From an uncultured Clostridia bacterium (GTDB taxonomy: Bacteria > Bacillota > Clostridia > UBA1381 > UMGS1253): a stretch of DNA of 25,670 bases. Below the pieces are notes generated by a model. That model ran no database searches and was not told where the DNA came from. It was given only the letters and a program-made list of their open reading frames with translations. Both the position numbers and the translations under genes were made by a program. Numbering within the stretch: the first letter of the stretch is position 1; each line of letters starts with the position of its first letter. Of this stretch, positions 22,717-25,670 are shown one piece after another. The stretch is from the NCBI GenBank assembly GCA_934457145.1, contig CAKSHP010000028.1, positions 1-25,670 of the forward strand, in the 5' to 3' direction.

Positions 22717-23370
22717 TTATTTTTTAAGGGCTTCGCGTGCTGCTTTAATATTTGCAATGAATTTTTTGCCTATCGTGGTAATACTTTCGTAGTCGCCTTT
22801 TTTAGCACCTGCGGTTAAGCTTCCGCCTGCACCTACGGCAACAACGCCTGCTTTTATCCATTCGCCTACGTTATCTGCGCTGACGCCGCCTGTGGGCATG
22901 ATTTTCGCATAGGGAATGGGACCGTGGATAGCTTTTACCATTTGCGGGCCTAAAACATCGCCGGGGAAGAGTTTTATAATATCTGCGCCGGCTTCCATAG
23001 CTGCAACAGCTTCTTTGATTGTCATAACTCCGGGCATATAGGGAATTCTGTATCTGTTGCAGAGTTTGGCGGTTTCAATATCAAAATACGGGCTTACTAT
23101 GTACTGAGCGCCTGCCAAGATAGCAATTCTTGCCGTTTCGGCGTCCATAACCGTGCCGGCACCCAAAATAATCTGCTCGGGTGAATATGTGTTTGCAACC
23201 TCGCGAATAACTTTGTCTGCTTCGGGAACAGTGAAAGTCATTTCAATTGCCGCGATACCTGCATTGATGCAGGCATCAGTAATTTTTTTTGCCTGATCAG
23301 CAGTTGTTGCACGGACAACGGCGACCAAACCAACTTCCTGGATTTTTAAAAGAACAGTTTCTTTATCCAT
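22717..23370 (-). CDS. eda: 2-dehydro-3-deoxyphosphogluconate aldolase (KDPG aldolase)
   Basis: The 217-residue class I aldolase splits KDPG into pyruvate and glyceraldehyde-3-phosphate. Visible active-site elements are Arg20 (AVVR), Glu43 (IEMTF), GAGT (70-73) and the Schiff-base lysine Lys133 in IIKLFPG, with the phosphate-binding PTGGVS near 159-164. Length matches the family. The start at ATG 23370 is supported by AGGAG upstream. It is first in a two-gene operon with kdgK, transcribed from a good promoter with an inverted repeat in its leader. Dual activity on 2-keto-4-hydroxyglutarate is known in the family and cannot be excluded. Confidence 0.95.
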   Translation of the reverse strand: MDKETVLLKIQEVGLVAVVRATTADQAKKITDACINAGIAAIEMTFTVPEADKVIREVANTYSPEQIILGAGTVMDAETARIAILAGAQYIVSPYFDIETAKLCNRYRIPYMPGVMTIKEAVAAMEAGADIIKLFPGDVLGPQMVKAIHGPIPYAKIMPTGGVSADNVGEWIKAGVVAVGAGGSLTAGAKKGDYESITTIGKKFIANIKAAREALKK

Positions 23371-23390
23371 TTGTAATCTACTCCTTTTCA

Positions 23391-23408
23391 GTGCAGATTT
23401 ATCTACAC
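23391..23408 (-). promoter_or_regulatory. Inverted-repeat operator candidate of the eda-kdgK operon
   Basis: On the minus strand GTGTAGAT-AA-ATCTGCAC is an 18-bp inverted repeat with seven of eight paired positions. It lies just after the predicted transcription start and before the ribosome binding site, a classical repressor position (for example GntR, LacI or IclR type). The regulator is not in the window as far as can be seen. Confidence 0.55.
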
Positions 23409-23425
23409 ATTATTTTATAAACTAT

Positions 23426-23454
23426 ATTATACTACAAAATAAGTCCGCTTGCAA
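23426..23454 (-). promoter_or_regulatory. Promoter of the eda-kdgK operon
   Basis: On the minus strand TTGCAA (23449-23454), a 17-bp spacer and TATAAT (23426-23431). Confidence 0.8.
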
Positions 23455-23586
23455 CCTTTTGTACGTATTTTTCTTATAAATTTTGCTAAAAAGTTTATGA
23501 AAAATAAAATTTTAAAAGATTTTTGCTTCACATTTCAAAAAAACTGAAAAGAGCTAAAAAAAATCAAAGAAAAGCAAAGTTTTTTG

Positions 23587-23615
23587 TTGCGGCATACTTT
23601 TTTATGTGATAATAT
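23587..23615 (+). promoter_or_regulatory. Promoter of the queT transcript
   Basis: TTGCGG (23587-23592), a 17-bp spacer and TAATAT (23610-23615). The predicted start near 23622 coincides with the 5' edge of the preQ1 aptamer. Confidence 0.65.
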
Positions 23616-23621
23616 TATAAA

Positions 23622-23665
23622 CGGTGAGTTCGAAACCTTCCTCACCTAAAACAAAACTAAAGGAG
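23622..23665 (+). ncRNA. preQ1-I riboswitch
   Basis: The compact class I preQ1 aptamer is visible. P1 is GGTGAG (23623-23628) with CTCACC (23641-23646). The loop begins TTCGAAA, then CCTTC, and an A-rich tail ends in ACTAA (23656-23660). The tail, which forms the pseudoknot, runs into the ribosome binding site AAAGGAG (23659-23665). Ligand binding should therefore hide the site and block translation of the transporter. No terminator hairpin lies between aptamer and gene, in agreement with translational control. Confidence 0.88.
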
Positions 23666-23674
23666 ATTATAAAA

Positions 23675-24196
23675 ATGAAAAATCAAAAAAAAGTGTTTCG
23701 TCTTACGGCAGGGGCGCTTGTGGCAGCGGTGTATGTTTGTTTGTCGGTTGCTCCGCTGTTAAACTCGCTGTCTTACGGGCCTGTTCAGTTCAGGGTTTCT
23801 GAGGCGCTGATGACAGGGTGTGTTATATCACCGGCGTGCACCGCGGGAGTCGGCATAGGGTGCTTTCTGGCAAACCTGTTTTCGCCTTACGGGGCAAATG
23901 TGTTTGATTTGGTTTTCGGAACCGGAGCAACTGTTTTGTCAGCGGTTTTAACTTATTTGCTTCGCCGGTTTTTTGAAAAAAACAAGTTTACAATATTGCT
24001 TTCACCGCTGCCGACAATTATATTAAATGCAGTGATTGTGGGGAGTTATTTGCCGTATGTGACAGGCGCGGGGGCGAATTTGTATGCGGTTTTATACTGT
24101 ATGCTTACTGTTGGATTAGGCGAAGCGGCGGTTTTGTATATATTGGGAATACCGCTTTACTATTTCATGAAAAGGAAAAAAATATTTAAAGATTAA
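23675..24196 (+). CDS. queT: QueT-family transporter, ECF S-component for queuosine precursor
   Basis: The 173-residue very hydrophobic protein has about five membrane segments and the family motif GPVQFRVSEAL (36-46). QueT proteins are substrate-binding subunits of energy-coupling-factor transporters thought to import preQ1 or a related 7-deazaguanine used to make queuosine in tRNA. The preQ1-I riboswitch directly upstream strongly supports this substrate. The ATG at 23675 follows AAAGGAG; a longer in-frame GTG at 23624 lies inside the aptamer and is rejected. The energising EcfA and EcfT subunits are not nearby, as usual for shared group II systems. No queuosine biosynthesis genes are visible, so salvage is suggested. 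Confidence 0.92.
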   Translation: MKNQKKVFRLTAGALVAAVYVCLSVAPLLNSLSYGPVQFRVSEALMTGCVISPACTAGVGIGCFLANLFSPYGANVFDLVFGTGATVLSAVLTYLLRRFFEKNKFTILLSPLPTIILNAVIVGSYLPYVTGAGANLYAVLYCMLTVGLGEAAVLYILGIPLYYFMKRKKIFKD

Positions 24197-24202
24197 ATTT
24201 AA

Positions 24203-24231
24203 AGTTCGTTGTTTTTGCAACGGACTTTTTC
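24203..24231 (+). terminator. Terminator of queT
   Basis: A 9-bp stem (24203-24211 with 24218-24226, one G-U pair) is followed by a T-rich run. Confidence 0.85.
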
Positions 24232-24288
24232 TTTTCTTTGTGATATCATTTATGTGCAGTGAAAAATAAGATTAAGGAGATTTAAACT

Positions 24289-24990
24289 ATGATAAGAAAA
24301 ATAATTAATATTGACGAAGAAAAATGCAACGGCTGCGGAGCATGTGCGAAGGCGTGCCACGAAGGGGCAATTGAGATGGCAGACGGCAAAGCGCGTCTTA
24401 TGCGTGATGATTATTGCGACGGTTTGGGAGACTGTTTGCCGAAATGCCCGACGGGTGCGATAACGTTTGTTATGCGGGAGGCAGCGGCGTATAATGAGGC
24501 TGAGGTGAAAAAGAATATGGAAAGAAAGGAAAAAGAGCATAAACACGGCGGCGAATGTTCGTGTCAGGGAGCAAAGGCAAGAGAGATAAAAAACGATTAT
24601 AAAACTGCCAATGCAGAAATTTTTCAAAGCGCGCTTTCACAGTGGCCCGTACAGATAAAGCTTGTGCCAACCACGGCTGAGTATTTTAACGGCTGCAATC
24701 TTTTGGTTGCGGCGGATTGCAGCGCGTATGCGTATGCCGCATTTCATAAAGATTTTATAGACAAAAGGGTAACTCTTATAGGTTGTCCGAAGCTTGATGA
24801 TGTTGACTACACGCAAAAGCTTTGCGAGATTATAGAAAAAAACGATATAAAAAGCTTAACAATTGTACGGATGGAGGTGCCGTGCTGCGGAGGCATAGAG
24901 CAGGCGGCAAAGAATGCGCTTTTAAAGAGCGGAAAGTTTATACCGTGGCAAGTGTTTACGATTTCTTTGGACGGAAGAATTTTAAATTAG
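24289..24990 (+). CDS. Ferredoxin-domain iron-sulfur protein of unknown role
   Basis: The 233-residue protein opens with a 2x[4Fe-4S]-type ferredoxin domain. The first motif is complete (Cys13, 16, 19, 23). The second, CDGLGDCLPKCP, has Cys43, 49 and 53 but Leu at the usual second position, so it may bind a three-cysteine cluster or use another ligand. A charged, His- and Cys-containing linker (about 70-100, with CSC) leads to a C-terminal domain of about 120 residues with more conserved-looking cysteines: Cys136 (NGCN), Cys144 (ADCSAY), Cys166 (IGCP) and Cys199-200 (PCCGG). Such proteins are common in anaerobes and are likely to act in electron transfer; the C-terminal domain has no assigned reaction. 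AAGGAG before ATG 24289 sets the start. It stands alone between two terminators, and no convincing promoter was found. Confidence 0.85.
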   Translation: MIRKIINIDEEKCNGCGACAKACHEGAIEMADGKARLMRDDYCDGLGDCLPKCPTGAITFVMREAAAYNEAEVKKNMERKEKEHKHGGECSCQGAKAREIKNDYKTANAEIFQSALSQWPVQIKLVPTTAEYFNGCNLLVAADCSAYAYAAFHKDFIDKRVTLIGCPKLDDVDYTQKLCEIIEKNDIKSLTIVRMEVPCCGGIEQAAKNALLKSGKFIPWQVFTISLDGRILN

Positions 24991-24993
24991 AGA

Positions 24994-25039
24994 AAAACTC
25001 AGGGATTTGCCCGAATTATTCGGCAAATCCCTGAGTTTT
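24994..25039. terminator. Strong bidirectional terminator
   Basis: A 21-bp stem with one bulged C (24994-25015 with 25019-25039) runs from AAAACTCAGGG to CCCTGAGTTTT. It is flanked by A and T runs on both sides, so it works in both directions and isolates the DnaA-box region from the upstream gene. Confidence 0.9.
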
Positions 25040-25127
25040 GTTATTAAAAAAAGAAAATGTGGATAAATTTATAATGGATTTTGTAAACTTCCCGAGAAAT
25101 AAGAAGATGAAATTATTTAGTTATTCA

Positions 25128-25156
25128 TGTGGATAACTTGTGGATAATGTGGATAA
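25128..25156 (-). promoter_or_regulatory. Three packed DnaA boxes
   Basis: Perfect boxes at 25128, 25139 and 25148 are spaced 11 and 9 bp apart, the last two abutting. TGTGGATAACTTGTG is repeated at 25128-25142 and 25190-25204. The dense same-face arrangement would favour cooperative DnaA binding. Confidence 0.85.
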
Positions 25157-25350
25157 CTTTTAAAAACGCCGAAAAAACACGGGTTTATATGTGGATAACT
25201 TGTGAAATGTAAAAAAATTCAAAGCAGTTTTGATAATAGTAAATAATGTTTTGGTTAAAATAGATTGTGTGGATATTAGAAGGCCGCACAATATTGGGTT
25301 TGGCTCATGGCCGGTATTTGTAAAAAATTTTTAAACTGCAAAAAAAATCA

Positions 25351-25379
25351 TTTACAAATATGTCGAATAATAGTATAAT
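25351..25379 (+). promoter_or_regulatory. Promoter with no obvious gene
   Basis: TTTACA (25351-25356), a 17-bp spacer and TATAAT (25374-25379). It would start transcription near 25386, about 210 bp before tRNA-Thr, with no gene in between. It may be a second tRNA promoter or make a small RNA. Confidence 0.6.
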
Positions 25380-25522
25380 CATTATTGCGATGACTTTTTA
25401 TAGCTTAGACACTTTTTTATTTGCGAAACTTAATTTTTACATTTATTTTTTACGTTTATAAGGAAGAAAACACGGAAAAAATATAAATCAAAAAATTTTT
25501 TAAAAAAATTTGCAAAAAAGTG

Positions 25523-25551
25523 TTGACAAATTAAAAAAAACGTGGTATATT
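25523..25551 (+). promoter_or_regulatory. Promoter of tRNA-Thr
   Basis: TTGACA (25523-25528), a 17-bp spacer and TATATT (25546-25551). The predicted start near 25558 gives a leader of about 37 nt before the mature tRNA. Confidence 0.85.
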
Positions 25552-25594
25552 ATTAAAGTCGCTTGAAGCGATAGCTCAGAGATGGGCAAGAGAC

Positions 25595-25670
25595 GCTGGT
25601 GTAGCTCAATTGGCAGAGCAGCTGATTTGTAATCAGCAGGTTGCGGGTTCGAGTCCCATCACCAGCTCCA
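25595..25670 (+). tRNA. tRNA-Thr(TGT)
   Basis: This 76-nt tRNA has acceptor stem GCTGGTG/CACCAGC, D-arm GCTC..GAGC, and anticodon stem GCTGA/TCAGC with loop TTTGTAA, giving anticodon TGT. The T-loop is TTCGAGT and the CCA end is encoded, finishing at the last base of the window. The T-stem GCGGG/CCCAT has a C-A mismatch at its second pair. More tRNAs or rRNA may follow beyond the edge. Confidence 0.95.

Larger units (their letters stand above)
25040..25594. other. Noncoding A+T-rich region with a DnaA-box cluster
   Basis: No credible gene is seen here. TGTGGATAA, the reverse complement of the DnaA box TTATCCACA, is perfect at 25058-25066, 25128-25136, 25139-25147, 25148-25156 and 25190-25198. 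A one-mismatch copy, TGTGGATAT, is at 25268-25276. All face the same way; three are packed in 29 bp. A very A+T-rich stretch (about 25320-25555) follows and contains two promoters. Confidence 0.85.

Noticed and set aside
23624..23674. Longer queT start at GTG 23624
   Set aside because: This stretch is the preQ1 aptamer. The ATG at 23675 has the proper ribosome binding site.
25390..25461. 23-codon hydrophobic peptide ORF
   Set aside because: It has no ribosome binding site, lies in very A+T-rich DNA and reads like random low-complexity sequence.
25040..25594. Chromosomal origin oriC
   Set aside because: DnaA boxes and A+T-rich DNA are present, but no dnaA, dnaN or rpmH is visible, and most genes on the left run towards the cluster, against the usual strand bias. 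Kept only as a DnaA-box cluster.

Overview
The window looks like chromosome from a low-GC, anaerobic Clostridia-type Firmicute. The grounds are A+T-rich intergenic DNA, strong AGGAG-type ribosome binding sites, many consensus sigma-A promoters with 17-bp spacers, U-tract hairpin terminators, a dicluster ferredoxin-like protein and large secreted multimodular proteins. The genus cannot be fixed from sequence alone. Hexuronate catabolism genes (KDPG aldolase and KDG kinase) and giant secreted proteins with many carbohydrate-binding-like modules suggest a plant-polysaccharide (perhaps pectin) degrader; this is inference.

Layout. (1) 1-260: the C-terminal tail of an unidentified gene, a terminator and a minus-strand tRNA-Arg(ACG). 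(2) 421-17430: a surface-polysaccharide locus. It holds a small intracellular alpha/beta-hydrolase (421-1095), a convergent AraC-family regulator (1118-1939, minus), and two consecutive giant secreted paralogs of 2557 and 2342 residues (2318-9991 and 10340-17368). Each paralog has a signal peptide, an alpha/beta-hydrolase-like head, an Ig-like domain, alternating DNRLRE/CBM96-like and CBM_4_9-like modules, and a shared C-terminal block. (3) 17766-21480: glucose-6-phosphate isomerase, a small P-loop protein of unknown function and threonine synthase, each with its own signals. (4) 21658-23370, minus: an eda-kdgK operon with a good promoter and an inverted-repeat operator candidate. (5) 23587-24196: a preQ1-I riboswitch controlling a QueT-family transporter. 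(6) 24289-24990: a ferredoxin-domain protein of unknown role. (7) 24994-25670: a strong bidirectional terminator, a noncoding A+T-rich stretch with five perfect and one near-perfect DnaA boxes in one orientation, and tRNA-Thr(UGT) ending exactly at the window end.

How the parts may work together. The AraC regulator and the two giant proteins look like a sensing and degradation module in which extracellular hydrolases, probably esterases, are held on glycans by long arrays of binding modules. The cytoplasmic hydrolase could finish deacylation of imported oligosaccharides. KDG kinase and KDPG aldolase would take uronate-derived 2-keto-3-deoxygluconate to pyruvate and glyceraldehyde-3-phosphate.

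The most unusual features are the paired giant genes, the 450-bp stretch of complete nucleotide identity between them (recent gene conversion or module exchange), the 657-bp internal duplication that explains most of their length difference, and the DnaA-box cluster next to tRNA-Thr.
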